64,000 bases of DNA from Thermoanaerobaculum aquaticum (lineage in GTDB: Bacteria; Acidobacteriota; Thermoanaerobaculia; Thermoanaerobaculales; Thermoanaerobaculaceae): assembly GCF_000687145.1 (NCBI RefSeq), contig NZ_JMFG01000002.1, forward strand, positions 62,001 through 126,000, written 5' to 3'. This document shows, in pieces, positions 1 through 7,792 of this stretch; within the stretch, counting starts at the first letter, position 1; each line of letters begins with the position of its first letter. The notes under the pieces were generated by a model, which saw nothing but the letters and a program-made list of their open reading frames with translations, was not told the DNA's origin and did no database searches. The position numbers and the translations under genes were made by a program.

Positions 1-1
1 G

Positions 2-1711
2 CGGGAACCCGATGCGCTGGTGATCCAAGTGGGGGATACCAAGAACCTTCGCCGCACCCTTTACTTGACCCTGCAGCTGGCGGAGCTGGGGCGCAGGCAA
101 ATCCTGCTTTTAAACCTGCAGGACGAAGCGCAAGACTTAGGGGTGCGGGTGGACCGCGGGAAGCTGGAGGCCCGCCTGGGCATCCCGGTGCTCTCCACCA
201 CCGCCATTCGCGGCTCCGGGCTGGAGCAAATCCCCAAGCGCCTGCCGGAAGCTTCGGTGGCGCGCCTCTCCGCTTCCTACCCCCGGGCCATTGAGGACGC
301 CTGCCAGAAGGTAGAAGCGCTCCTCCCTGAGGCGTTGGGACCTGCCCGGCGGGGGATTGCCCTGATGCTGCTGGCGGGCGACGACTCCCTGCTCCCCTGG
401 CTTACGCCCCAGGTGGGGGAGGAGGTGCTGGCCGAGGTGGGTCTCATCCGTGCCCAGGTGGAGCGGCAGCTGGGGCGGCGGGTGGCTGGCGTTCTCTCCC
501 GCTCGCGCTTTCGGGCGGTGGAAGAGCTCCTCAAGGAAACCTTCCGCGCCGACCGGGCGGCCTACGGCTCCTTCCGGGAAACCCTGGGGGCCCTCACCAT
601 GCACCCGGTTTGGGGTGCTTTTTTCTTGGCTGGGGTATTGCTGGCGGCCTACCTGTTTGTGGGCGTTTTTGGCGCCGGTACCCTGGTGGACCTCATTGAA
701 GACGGCCTCTTTGGCAAGATCATTAACCCGGCCGCCCAACGGTTTTTCCAGACGCTTTTAGGGCCGGGGCTCATCACCGAACTGCTGGTGGGGCCTTACG
801 GCGTGATCACCATGGCCCTCACCTACTCGCTGGCCATTGTGCTACCGGTGGTGGGGACGTTTTTCATCTTCTTTGGCATCTTGGAGGACTCGGGCTACCT
901 GCCGCGCCTGGCGGTGATGTTGAACCGCGTGTTCCGGGCCATGGGGCTCAACGGCAAGGCGGTGCTGCCCATGGTTCTGGGTTTGGGCTGCGACACCATG
1001 GCCACCTTGACCACCCGCATCTTGCCCTCCAAAAAGGAGCGGGTGCTGGTGACCTTGCTTTTGGCCTTAGGTGTCCCTTGCTCGGCGCAGCTGGGGGTGA
1101 TCCTGGCCATGCTTTCCAGCATGTCCTTCCTGGGCACCTTCCTGTGGGGTGGGGTGGTGGCGGCCACCCTCTTTGGTGTGGGGTGGGCCGCCGCTCGCCT
1201 GCTGCCGGGCCGCTCCTCGGATTTCCTGCTGGAAATCCCTCCCCTGCGCGTCCCCCAGTTGGGCAACATCTTCATCAAAACCGCCGCTCGCACCGAGTGG
1301 TACCTCAAAGAGGCCGTGCCGCTCTTCATCCTCGGCACCCTGGTGCTCTTTTCTTTGGACGCCACTGGCCTTTTGCGGGTCTTTGAGGGCCTGGCCAAGC
1401 CGGTGGTGTCCGGGCTTTTGGGTTTGCCGCCCGAGGCCGCCAGCTCGTTTTTGGTGGGGTTCTTGCGTCGTGACTACGGGGCCGCGGGCCTGTACGCCCT
1501 GCGGGATGCCGGCAAGCTGGACGGCGTGCAGGCGGTGGTAGCCCTGGTGGTCATTACCCTTTTCGTGCCCTGCATCGCCAACTTCTTCATGATGATCAAG
1601 GAGCGGGGCTTGAAGACCGCCCTGGCCATGGTGGCCTTTATCGTGCCCTTTGCCTTTCTGGTGGGCGGGGTTTTGAACTTTGTGCTGCGCGCCCTGGGGG
1701 TCTCCCTGTGA
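2..1711 (+). CDS. feoB: Ferrous iron transporter FeoB, 5' end cut by the window
   Basis: GTP-dependent inner-membrane Fe(II) importer. The reading frame is open to the left edge, so the Walker A part of the G domain lies outside the window. The visible part begins in the G domain: the NxxD guanine-specificity motif appears as LNLQDEA, followed by the typical LGIPVLSTTAIRGSGL stretch. A helical spacer and about eight membrane segments follow. The pore signatures are the variant type: GLGCDTMATLTTR, GVPCSAQLGVIL and FLRRDYGAAGLY instead of the commoner GCNVPA and E-containing forms. The stop overlaps the next gene in GTGA, so translation is probably coupled. About 569 residues are visible. The identification is firm; only the metal preference of the variant gate is open. 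Confidence 0.95.
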   Translation, partial: REPDALVIQVGDTKNLRRTLYLTLQLAELGRRQILLLNLQDEAQDLGVRVDRGKLEARLGIPVLSTTAIRGSGLEQIPKRLPEASVARLSASYPRAIEDACQKVEALLPEALGPARRGIALMLLAGDDSLLPWLTPQVGEEVLAEVGLIRAQVERQLGRRVAGVLSRSRFRAVEELLKETFRADRAAYGSFRETLGALTMHPVWGAFFLAGVLLAAYLFVGVFGAGTLVDLIEDGLFGKIINPAAQRFFQTLLGPGLITELLVGPYGVITMALTYSLAIVLPVVGTFFIFFGILEDSGYLPRLAVMLNRVFRAMGLNGKAVLPMVLGLGCDTMATLTTRILPSKKERVLVTLLLALGVPCSAQLGVILAMLSSMSFLGTFLWGGVVAATLFGVGWAAARLLPGRSSDFLLEIPPLRVPQLGNIFIKTAARTEWYLKEAVPLFILGTLVLFSLDATGLLRVFEGLAKPVVSGLLGLPPEAASSFLVGFLRRDYGAAGLYALRDAGKLDGVQAVVALVVITLFVPCIANFFMMIKERGLKTALAMVAFIVPFAFLVGGVLNFVLRALGVSL

Positions 1712-1896
1712 GCCGGGAGTGGGTGCGCTGTCCGTTGTGCGGTTTTTCCTTTCCCGGGCAGGCCAGCTGCCCCGCGGGATGCCCGCTTGCTAAGAACTGC
1801 CAAACCCTCTGCTGTCCCAACTGCCACTACCGCTTCGTGCTGACCTCGCCGTGGCTGACGCGGGTCGCCAAGCTGTTCAAGAAAAGGGTCGCGTGA
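1708..1896 (+). CDS. Small Cys-rich zinc-ribbon-like protein of the feo operon
   Basis: A 62-residue protein starting with GTG inside the feoB stop (GTGA) and ending one base into the next ATG, so it is sandwiched in the operon. It has eight cysteines in a CPLCGF ... C ... CPAGCPL ... C ... CCPNCHYRF arrangement, which looks like a zinc ribbon or a small Fe-S/metal site. The tail is basic. Small Cys-rich proteins next to FeoB are a known theme, but I cannot assign a precise family. A role as metal chaperone or FeoB accessory is inferred from position only. Confidence 0.75.
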   Translation: MSREWVRCPLCGFSFPGQASCPAGCPLAKNCQTLCCPNCHYRFVLTSPWLTRVAKLFKKRVA

Positions 1897-2591
1897 TGAG
1901 CGAAGACGTGCTTTTGGTCAAGCCCCCCACCTGGGCCCGGGAGGAAGTGCTGGAGGAGCTGTGGACCGCCCAGGAAGCCCAAACCCCCCTCACCATTTCC
2001 GCCCTGGCCCGGCGCATCCATGCCGGCCCCTCCGAAGGTTGGGGGGGTGTGGTGCAGGAGCTCATCGAAGAGGGGCTGGTGGCGCTGGACGGGGACCTCT
2101 TGCGGTTGACCCCCGAAGGGGACGCCCGGGCGCGGGAGGTGGTGCGCAACCACCGCCTGGCCGAGGTGCTCTTTTACGAGGTTTTGCGCTTGCCCATGAA
2201 GGACAGCGAAGCGGAAGCCTGCCGGCTGGAGCACCTGCTCTCTTCGGAAGCCGCGGAAGCGGTGTGCACCTTCCTGGGCCACCCTCCGGTTTGCCCCCAC
2301 GGCCGCCCCATCCCCCCCGGCCAGTGCTGCCAGGCCCTAAGCCGTCCGCAGGCGCCGCTTTTGGTGCCTCTCACCCAGCTCAAGCCGGGACAGCAGGCCA
2401 AGGTGGTGCTCTTGGCCCCCAAGCACCGGGACCGCCTGGAGCAGCTGGCGGACCTCGGCCTCACCCCAGGGGCGGTGGTGCACCTGAAGCAAAAGCAGCC
2501 CTCGGTGGTGGTGGAGGTGGACCGCACGCTTTTGGCCTTAGAGGACGACATTGCCGGCGGCATTTACGTGCGGCCAGTGGCCGAGTGGTGA
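1896..2591 (+). CDS. DtxR-type metal-dependent regulator with C-terminal FeoA-like domain
   Basis: A 231-residue cytoplasmic regulator. The start at ATG 1896 overlaps the preceding TGA by one base; a longer in-frame reading from upstream only duplicates the neighbouring gene. The N-terminal winged helix covers roughly residues 10-75. The dimer and metal-binding domain contains ACRLEHLLSS, which matches the Cys-x-x-Glu-His primary metal ligands of DtxR. A linker with CPHGRPIPPGQCC follows. The last ~75 residues (from LVPLTQLKPGQQAKVVLLA) form an FeoA/SH3-like domain. Cotranscription with feoB suggests it senses Fe(II) and controls the feo operon or interacts with FeoB through the FeoA-like part. 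The DNA target is not visible here. Confidence 0.88.
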   Translation: MSEDVLLVKPPTWAREEVLEELWTAQEAQTPLTISALARRIHAGPSEGWGGVVQELIEEGLVALDGDLLRLTPEGDARAREVVRNHRLAEVLFYEVLRLPMKDSEAEACRLEHLLSSEAAEAVCTFLGHPPVCPHGRPIPPGQCCQALSRPQAPLLVPLTQLKPGQQAKVVLLAPKHRDRLEQLADLGLTPGAVVHLKQKQPSVVVEVDRTLLALEDDIAGGIYVRPVAEW

Positions 2592-2592
2592 T

Positions 2593-2610
2593 TGTTAAGC
2601 ATGCTTGACA
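2593..2610. promoter_or_regulatory. 18-bp near-perfect palindrome over the -35 box (probable DtxR-family operator)
   Basis: TGTTAAGCATGCTTGACA is symmetric in eight of nine base pairs; only the 2596/2607 pair breaks it. Its last six bases are the -35 hexamer TTGACA of the next gene, so a bound repressor would block RNA polymerase. Length and position fit operators of DtxR-family repressors. The downstream gene encodes such a repressor, which suggests autoregulation. Confidence 0.65.
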
Positions 2611-2631
2611 TCGCTTTTGGGATGCTATAGA
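2605..2631 (+). promoter_or_regulatory. Promoter of the second DtxR/apbE/porin operon
   Basis: The -35 is TTGACA (2605-2610) and the -10 is TATAGA (2626-2631), with a short 15-bp spacer. The ATG at 2643 lies only 11 bases after the -10, giving a 5' leader of about 4 nt or less. No Shine-Dalgarno sequence is present, so the transcript is probably leaderless or nearly so. Confidence 0.6.
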
Positions 2632-2642
2632 CTGCCCTGCGT

Positions 2643-3176
2643 ATGGAGAGCTTTGCCACCACCTGGCGGGCTTTTGAGGCCAACGAGATCACCCACTCGG
2701 CGGCCCACTACCTCCTGGCCATTGCCGCCTTCAACCGTAAGGGCACCGACCCCCGGGCGGTAGACGTGGCCCGGGAGCTGGGTATTTCCCGGGCGGCCGC
2801 TTCCCTGCAGCTGCGCAGCCTGCAGGAGCACGGGCTGGTGGAGGTGGACGCCCGCCAGCGCCTGCACCTCACCCGGGCGGGAGCCGATGTGGTGGCCCGG
2901 GTGGCCTCCAAGCGGGAGGTGGTGCGGGTGTTCCTGGAGGAAATCCTGGGGGTTCGGCCGCAAGCGGCAGCGCTGGACGCCTGCAAGGTGGAGCACCTGC
3001 TGTCGGAGGAAACGGGGGCAGCGCTCATCCGCCTCATTCGCTTCTTGCGCTCCGATCACCCGGCGGCGCGGGAAGCGCTGGCGGTTTTTAAGGAAACCAC
3101 CGCCAGCTGTCCCCCCGAAGCCCGCTGCGACCTCTGCACCAACACCTGCCTTTTGGCAGCGGGTAGTTCCCAGTAA
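2643..3176 (+). CDS. DtxR-family iron-dependent repressor with Cys-rich tail
   Basis: A 177-residue regulator. The winged helix contains a clear recognition-helix region (RELGISRAAASLQLRSLQEH). The metal-binding segment ACKVEHLLSEETG keeps the Cys-x-x-Glu-His ligand set seen in DtxR/IdeR, rather than the MntR Glu-x-x-Glu-His set, which favours iron as corepressor. The C-terminus lacks an SH3/FeoA domain and instead ends in CPPEARCDLCTNTC, four cysteines that could bind another metal or Fe-S cluster. It leads an operon: apbE starts 10 bases downstream after an AAGGAG ribosome site. It is a paralogue of the preceding DtxR-FeoA protein. Confidence 0.88.
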   Translation: MESFATTWRAFEANEITHSAAHYLLAIAAFNRKGTDPRAVDVARELGISRAAASLQLRSLQEHGLVEVDARQRLHLTRAGADVVARVASKREVVRVFLEEILGVRPQAAALDACKVEHLLSEETGAALIRLIRFLRSDHPAAREALAVFKETTASCPPEARCDLCTNTCLLAAGSSQ

Positions 3177-3186
3177 GGAGACGGCG

Positions 3187-4257
3187 GTGATACACGCTCT
3201 CCTTCCCCGCCCCGCCTCTGCCACAAATAAGAGATTGTGTTCACTTTTAGCTTGCTCTCTTGCCGCCCTCCCCCTGGAGGCGAGCACCTGCTGGCGTCAG
3301 GTGGTTCTCATGGGGACCACGCTTTCGGTAAGGGTTTGGGCCAACCCCCCGGAAGACCCCTGCCTTTTGGCCGAAAAAGCCATTGGCGCGGTGGAGGAAA
3401 CCGAGAGGCGGCTTTCCACCTGGCGGCAGGACAGCGAGTTTTCCGCCCTCAACCGGGCACCGGCGGGGCAAGCGGTGCCGCTTTCCTCCGAGCTCTGCCA
3501 CGAGCTTTCCACGGCCCTGCGCTGGGCCCAGGCAACCGGCGGGGCCTTTGATCCCACGGTGGGAGCTTTGATCCGCGCCTATGACCTCCGGGGCCCGGGC
3601 CGCTGGCCAAGCCCTCAGGAGCTGGCGCAAGCCCAGAGGGCCGTGGGTTACGAGAAACTGCGCTTGGAAAGCTGCCGCCTTTTGAAAACCGCGCCGGATG
3701 TGGTTTTGGAGGAGGGTGGCTTTGGCAAAGGGGCCGCGCTGGACGCGGCGCTTGCCGCGGTGGGCGGCAAGGTGCAAGCGGTGGAGCTCAACCTGGGGGG
3801 CCAGGTGAGCTTTTGGGGAAAGGAAGCCCTGGCCGTGGATCTGGTGCACCCCGACCACCGCGGGGAGGTGGTGGCCACCTGGATCCTCCCCCCCGGCTCG
3901 GTGGCCACCTCGGGGAACAGCGAGCGTGCCCGCTGGGTGGACGCCAAGCCCCTGGGCCATCTTCTGGACCCCCGGAGCGGGCAGCCCGCCCGGGATTTTG
4001 GCTCGGTGGCGGTGTGGGCGCCGCAGGGGATCACCGCCGACTGCCTGTCCACCGCGCTTTTCGTCTTAGGGCCGGAAAATGCTTTCCGGTTTTTAGCGAA
4101 CCACCGGGAGGTGGCGGCGGTTTTCCTGGTGCGGGAGGGAAAGGGTTTGCGCTTGCTCACCACCCCCCACCGGGGAAGGCTCATCCCCAAAGCAAACAAC
4201 GTGCAGGTGGAGGAGATCGTTTGGCCGCACCAAGGCCAAAAGGAGGAAAAACCATGA
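3187..4257 (+). CDS. apbE: FAD:protein FMN transferase ApbE
   Basis: Transfers FMN from FAD onto a Thr/Ser of exported flavoproteins. The start is GTG 3187, 6 bases after AAGGAG; longer in-frame readings overlap the repressor gene and are rejected. The N-terminus has a hydrophobic stretch (LCSLLACSLAALPLEAS), consistent with export or a membrane anchor. ApbE signatures appear in order: MGTTLSVRV, GGFGKGAALDAA, LNLGGQVSFWG, VATSGNSERA, HLLDPRSGQPA and ADCLSTALFVLG. The length of 356 residues is typical. Two genes downstream lies an FMN_bind protein with a flavinylation motif, the obvious substrate. The stop overlaps the porin ATG. Confidence 0.93.
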   Translation: MIHALLPRPASATNKRLCSLLACSLAALPLEASTCWRQVVLMGTTLSVRVWANPPEDPCLLAEKAIGAVEETERRLSTWRQDSEFSALNRAPAGQAVPLSSELCHELSTALRWAQATGGAFDPTVGALIRAYDLRGPGRWPSPQELAQAQRAVGYEKLRLESCRLLKTAPDVVLEEGGFGKGAALDAALAAVGGKVQAVELNLGGQVSFWGKEALAVDLVHPDHRGEVVATWILPPGSVATSGNSERARWVDAKPLGHLLDPRSGQPARDFGSVAVWAPQGITADCLSTALFVLGPENAFRFLANHREVAAVFLVREGKGLRLLTTPHRGRLIPKANNVQVEEIVWPHQGQKEEKP

Positions 4258-5600
4258 AGCGATGGCTGGTTGCGTTTGTGTTCTGTGCGTTCGGTGTCAC
4301 GCTTTCCGCCTGGGGGCAGACCCTGGAGGAAAGGGTCAAGGCGCTGGAAGCCGAGGTGGCGGCTCTCCGGCAGCAGGTGGCCGCCGCCCAGGGTGCCAAG
4401 GACAACGCGCGCCTTTCGGAGCTGGAGCGCAAGCTGGCGGTGCTCGCCGAGGAGCTGGAGCGCCTGCGCTTGGGCGAGCTGGGGGAGGCCATGGCCGCCC
4501 CCCGGGCCTTGGGGTTAGGCCCGGCGGCCTCCAGGGTGTACGCCGCCAAGCCCGGGGTTTCTTTGGCGGGTTACGGGGAGCTCCTTTACCAAAACTTTGC
4601 CACCACCCGCGATGACGGTCGCCCTTCGGGCAAGGTCGACGTTGCCGATGCTTACCGGGCGGTGCTTTACACCGGCTACAAGTTCGACGACCGCTGGATC
4701 TTCAACTCCGAGCTGGAGGTGGAGCACGCCCACACCGAAAAAGGGGGCGCCGTGGAGCTGGAGTTTGCGTACCTGGATTGGCTCGCCTCCCCAGCGGCCA
4801 ACCTGCGGGCCGGCCTCATCCTGGTTCCCCTGGGCCTGGTGAACGAAGTGCACGAGCCCACCACCTTCTTCCCTGCCCGCCGGGCGGAAACCGAAACCCG
4901 CATCCTGCCCGCCACCTGGATGGAGCTGGGCTTTGGCGCCTACGGGGATGTGGGACCCTTCTCCTACCGCACCTACGTCCTCACCGGCTTGGATGCCAGC
5001 AAGTTTTCGGCCTCCGGCTTTCGCTCTGGCCGACAGTCGGGAGCTCTAGCCAAAGCCGAAAGCTTCGCCTGGGCGGGGAGGGTGGACTGGACCCAAACCC
5101 CAGGGCTTTTGGCCGGCATCGGCGTTTACCTGGGCGAAGCGGGCCAGGGGCTTTCCACCAGCGATGGCCGCGAGCTCTCGGTGCCCACCCGCATCTTTGA
5201 GGCCCACGCCGAGTACAAACTGCGCGGGCTCACGCTCCGGGGGCTTTGGGCCCAAGCCACGGTGGGCGAGGCTGCTGCCCTCAACCGCACCCTGGGGCTT
5301 TCGGGAAGCGCCGCGGTGGCTGAAAAGCTGCAAGGGGGCTACCTGGAGGTGGCCTACGACCTCCTCCCCGCCGAGCGCCGGGTGCTGGCACCGTTCATCC
5401 GCTACGAGAAGATCAACACCCAGAAGACCATGCCCGCAGGCTTTGCCGCCAACCCCGCCAACGACCAGAAGATCCTCACCCTGGGTGTGGCTTTCCAGCC
5501 CCTTCCGCAAATCATCTTCAAGCTGGACGCCCAAAACGTCCAAAACCGCGCGAAAAGCGGCATCAACCAGTGGAACCTGGCTTTGGGCTATGTGTTTTAA
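4254..5600 (+). CDS. Outer-membrane porin with N-terminal coiled coil
   Basis: A 448-residue exported protein beginning at the ATG of an ATGA overlap with apbE, preceded by AGGAGG. It has a signal peptide (about residues 1-21, ending SAWGQ). A heptad-rich coiled coil follows (about 23-75, LEERVKALEAEVAALRQQVA), then a long series of alternating amphipathic strands ending in LALGYVF with a terminal Phe, as expected for BAM-assembled barrels. The overall plan resembles OprO/OprP-like or coiled-coil-anchored porins. Substrate is unknown. Position in a repressor-led operon with a periplasmic flavoprotein suggests uptake or export linked to metal or redox chemistry. Confidence 0.8.
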   Translation: MKRWLVAFVFCAFGVTLSAWGQTLEERVKALEAEVAALRQQVAAAQGAKDNARLSELERKLAVLAEELERLRLGELGEAMAAPRALGLGPAASRVYAAKPGVSLAGYGELLYQNFATTRDDGRPSGKVDVADAYRAVLYTGYKFDDRWIFNSELEVEHAHTEKGGAVELEFAYLDWLASPAANLRAGLILVPLGLVNEVHEPTTFFPARRAETETRILPATWMELGFGAYGDVGPFSYRTYVLTGLDASKFSASGFRSGRQSGALAKAESFAWAGRVDWTQTPGLLAGIGVYLGEAGQGLSTSDGRELSVPTRIFEAHAEYKLRGLTLRGLWAQATVGEAAALNRTLGLSGSAAVAEKLQGGYLEVAYDLLPAERRVLAPFIRYEKINTQKTMPAGFAANPANDQKILTLGVAFQPLPQIIFKLDAQNVQNRAKSGINQWNLALGYVF

Positions 5601-6129
5601 CGGCACGTTGCTGCGCCGGGGGGGAGCCTTGCTCCTCCCCGGGCTTTGCGCCGCGGTCCTTTCCGCGCGGGTGCTGAAAACCCCGGAAGAGGCGATTGCT
5701 CTGGCCTTCCCCGGGACGCAGGTCACCAAAGAAGCCCACTACCTCACCCCCCAGCAAAAGGCCACCCTCGCCGCCCAGGGGGTGGGGGAGGTGCCGGGCT
5801 TGGTTTTCCAGTACCGGGTGCAGCGGGAGGGCCAGCTTCTCGCCTTTGCCTACCTGGACACCCACCGGGTGCGCACCCTGCCGGAAACCCTTCTGGTGAT
5901 CCTCAACCCCCAGGGGCAGGTGCTGCGGGTGGAGGTGTTGGCCTTTGCCGAGCCCCCGGACTACCTGCCCCGGGAGAGCTGGTACCGGCAGTTTGCCGGG
6001 ACCTCCCCGGAAAAGCCGCCGCGTCTGGGTGAGAACCTCCGCCCGGTGGCGGGTGCCACCCTCACCGCCCAGGCTACCGCTACTGCAGTGCGGCGGGTTT
6101 TGGCTTTGCACCAGGTGCTTTCGCCATGA
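5590..6129 (+). CDS. Exported FMN-binding (FMN_bind) flavoprotein
   Basis: A 179-residue protein whose ATG lies inside the last codons of the porin gene. A hydrophobic N-terminus (GGALLLPGLCAAVLSA) suggests export or anchoring. The body matches the FMN_bind domain of RnfG/NqrC/NosR-type proteins. Near the C-terminus, VAGATLTAQATATAVR carries the GAT-x-T flavinylation motif, whose second Thr would be the ApbE-modified residue. apbE two genes upstream supplies the enzyme and the next gene supplies a membrane electron donor or acceptor. Likely role: periplasmic electron carrier. The acceptor (ferric iron, quinone or other) is inference. Confidence 0.85.
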   Translation: MCFNGTLLRRGGALLLPGLCAAVLSARVLKTPEEAIALAFPGTQVTKEAHYLTPQQKATLAAQGVGEVPGLVFQYRVQREGQLLAFAYLDTHRVRTLPETLLVILNPQGQVLRVEVLAFAEPPDYLPRESWYRQFAGTSPEKPPRLGENLRPVAGATLTAQATATAVRRVLALHQVLSP

Positions 6130-6647
6130 ACGGGGTGCGGCGCTCGGGGCTGAGCCTTGCTGAGCTGGTGGCCTTTTGGCTGGCCCAGCTGCTCGTGGGT
6201 GTCACCGGCGTGGCCCTGCTTGTCCTGCGGCTTTCGCCGCCACCCGAGGATGCTTTTGCGGCGGTGGCCCCCTCTTTTCCCTTTTGGCAGCACGCCCACG
6301 TGCTTGCCGCGCCGATCCTGGTTTTCTTCCTGGGCTTGCTGTGGGCCCGGCACGCCAGCCCCTTCCTCCGGGCCCGCCGGCCGCGCCGGCTTTCCGGGGT
6401 GGCCCTTTTGCTTTTGGCCCTGGTGATGGTGGCCTCGGGCTACGGGTTGCAGGTGAGCGTGGAGGAGGCGCTCCGCCAGAGCTTCCGCTGGCTGCACACC
6501 ATCGCCGGCCTGGCGTGGCTTGCCACCGCCGGGCTGCACCTCTTGGGTCGCCGGGCTACGAACGGGGGTCAAAGCGCAAACGGGCAAAACGGCGCTTGCC
6601 CACCTGCACCAAAAGTGCCGATCCTGCCGTACAGGGGACGGTCGTAA
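6126..6647 (+). CDS. Small four-helix membrane protein with heme-ligand-like histidines
   Basis: A 173-residue protein overlapping the FMN-binding gene by ATGA. Four hydrophobic helices are visible. Histidines sit where heme b ligands would: HAHVL and WARH at the two ends of helix 2, and WLHTIAG ... LHLLG spaced 14 residues apart in helix 4. This resembles small cytochrome b561/DUF4405-type proteins. With the FMN-binding partner it could move electrons between the quinone pool and the periplasmic flavin. The hydrophilic C-terminal ~30 residues are encoded antisense to the end of tyrS, a 92-bp convergent overlap; a shorter C-terminus cannot be excluded. Confidence 0.72.
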   Translation: MNGVRRSGLSLAELVAFWLAQLLVGVTGVALLVLRLSPPPEDAFAAVAPSFPFWQHAHVLAAPILVFFLGLLWARHASPFLRARRPRRLSGVALLLLALVMVASGYGLQVSVEEALRQSFRWLHTIAGLAWLATAGLHLLGRRATNGGQSANGQNGACPPAPKVPILPYRGRS

Positions 6648-7782
6648 ACGGGTCGGAAACCACCGTCCCCTCTACCTTTACTCCCCCCTGGCTCATGAGC
6701 CTGCGGGCTTCGGCGTTGGAGGGGGCAAGCCCGCTGGCCACCAGCAGCTTGGCCAGGAGCTGGGGCTCCCCGGCGGGGAGGGTGATTTCCTGCACCTCCT
6801 CGGGAACCTCCCGCCGCTGGTGCACCTTGCGGAAGTGCGCCTCCGCTTCCCTTGCGGCGTCCTCACCGTGGAAGTCGCGGGTAATGGTGTGGGCCAGCCG
6901 GAACTTCACCTCCATGGGGTGCTCCTGCCCCTGCTCCACCCGCTTCTTGAGGGCGGCCAGCTCCGAGGCCGGAGTGTCGGTCAAAAGCTCCCAGTAAAGC
7001 CACATGAGCTCGTCGGAAATGGACATGAGCTTGCCAAACATCTCCTCGGGGGGATCCTCCACTGCCACGTAGTTGCCCAGGGACTTGGACATCTTCTCCA
7101 CCCCATCCAGCCCCGGCAACAGCGGCAGGGTCATGACGATTTGCGGCGGCAGGCCCATCTTTTCCATGAGGTCCCGCCCCACCAGCAAATTGAAGAGCTG
7201 ATCGGTGCCGCCCAGCTCCACGTCAGCCTTCAAGGCCACCGAGTCGTAGGCCTGCGCCACCGGGTACAAAAGCTCGTGGAGGGCAATGGGCTGGCCAGCT
7301 GCCAGCCTCTTGGCAAAATCGTCCCGCTCCAGCATTTGTGCCACCGTTACCTTGGCGGTGAGGCGGATCCAGTCCTCCGAGGTAAGCGCCCCCAGCCACC
7401 GGGAGTTGAAGTCCACCACCGTCTTTTCCGGGTCCAGGAGCTTGAAGATCTGCCGCTTGTAGGTTTCGGCGTTGGCCAGCACCTGTTCCCGGGTGAGCTG
7501 AGGCCGGGTGGCTTTTTTCCCGGTGGGGTCGCCAATCATGCCGGTAAAATCTCCAATCAAGAACACCACGGTGTGCCCCAGCATTTGGAAGTGCCGCATT
7601 TTGCGGATCACCACCGTGTGCCCCAAATGCAAGTCCGGCGCCGAAGGGTCAAACCCCACCTTTACCACCAGCCCTCGCCCTTCCTTTTGTGCCTGTTCCA
7701 ACCTTTTTTCCAGGTCCTCGGGGCGCACCACATCCACGCACCCCTTCAACAGCAAGTCCATCTGCTCGGAAACCTTCACCAC
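6556..7782 (-). CDS. tyrS: Tyrosyl-tRNA synthetase
   Basis: Class I synthetase that charges tRNA-Tyr. The signature HLGH (in [11 protein letters not shown]) stands for HIGH, and the KMSKS loop is present as EKMSKSLGN, the form found in TyrZ-like enzymes. [14 protein letters not shown] is also typical. An S4 RNA-binding domain forms the C-terminus (about residues 340-408). The start is one of two tandem GTG codons (7782 or 7779) just after GAGGAG; ATG 7761 is an alternative. It follows the M16-like gene by 10 bases, so the two are probably cotranscribed. Its 3' end overlaps the convergent membrane-protein gene by 92 bp. Confidence 0.95.
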   Translation of the reverse strand: MVKVSEQMDLLLKGCVDVVRPEDLEKRLEQAQKEGRGLVVKVGFDPSAPDLHLGHTVVIRKMRHFQMLGHTVVFLIGDFTGMIGDPTGKKATRPQLTREQVLANAETYKRQIFKLLDPEKTVVDFNSRWLGALTSEDWIRLTAKVTVAQMLERDDFAKRLAAGQPIALHELLYPVAQAYDSVALKADVELGGTDQLFNLLVGRDLMEKMGLPPQIVMTLPLLPGLDGVEKMSKSLGNYVAVEDPPEEMFGKLMSISDELMWLYWELLTDTPASELAALKKRVEQGQEHPMEVKFRLAHTITRDFHGEDAAREAEAHFRKVHQRREVPEEVQEITLPAGEPQLLAKLLVASGLAPSNAEARRLMSQGGVKVEGTVVSDPFTTVPCTAGSALLVQVGKRRFARLRFDPRS

Positions 7783-7792
7783 ACCCACCTCC

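Noticed and set aside
2887-3186. In-frame upstream extension of apbE
   Set aside because: It overlaps the DtxR repressor in another frame; GTG 3187 has an AAGGAG site and gives the family length.
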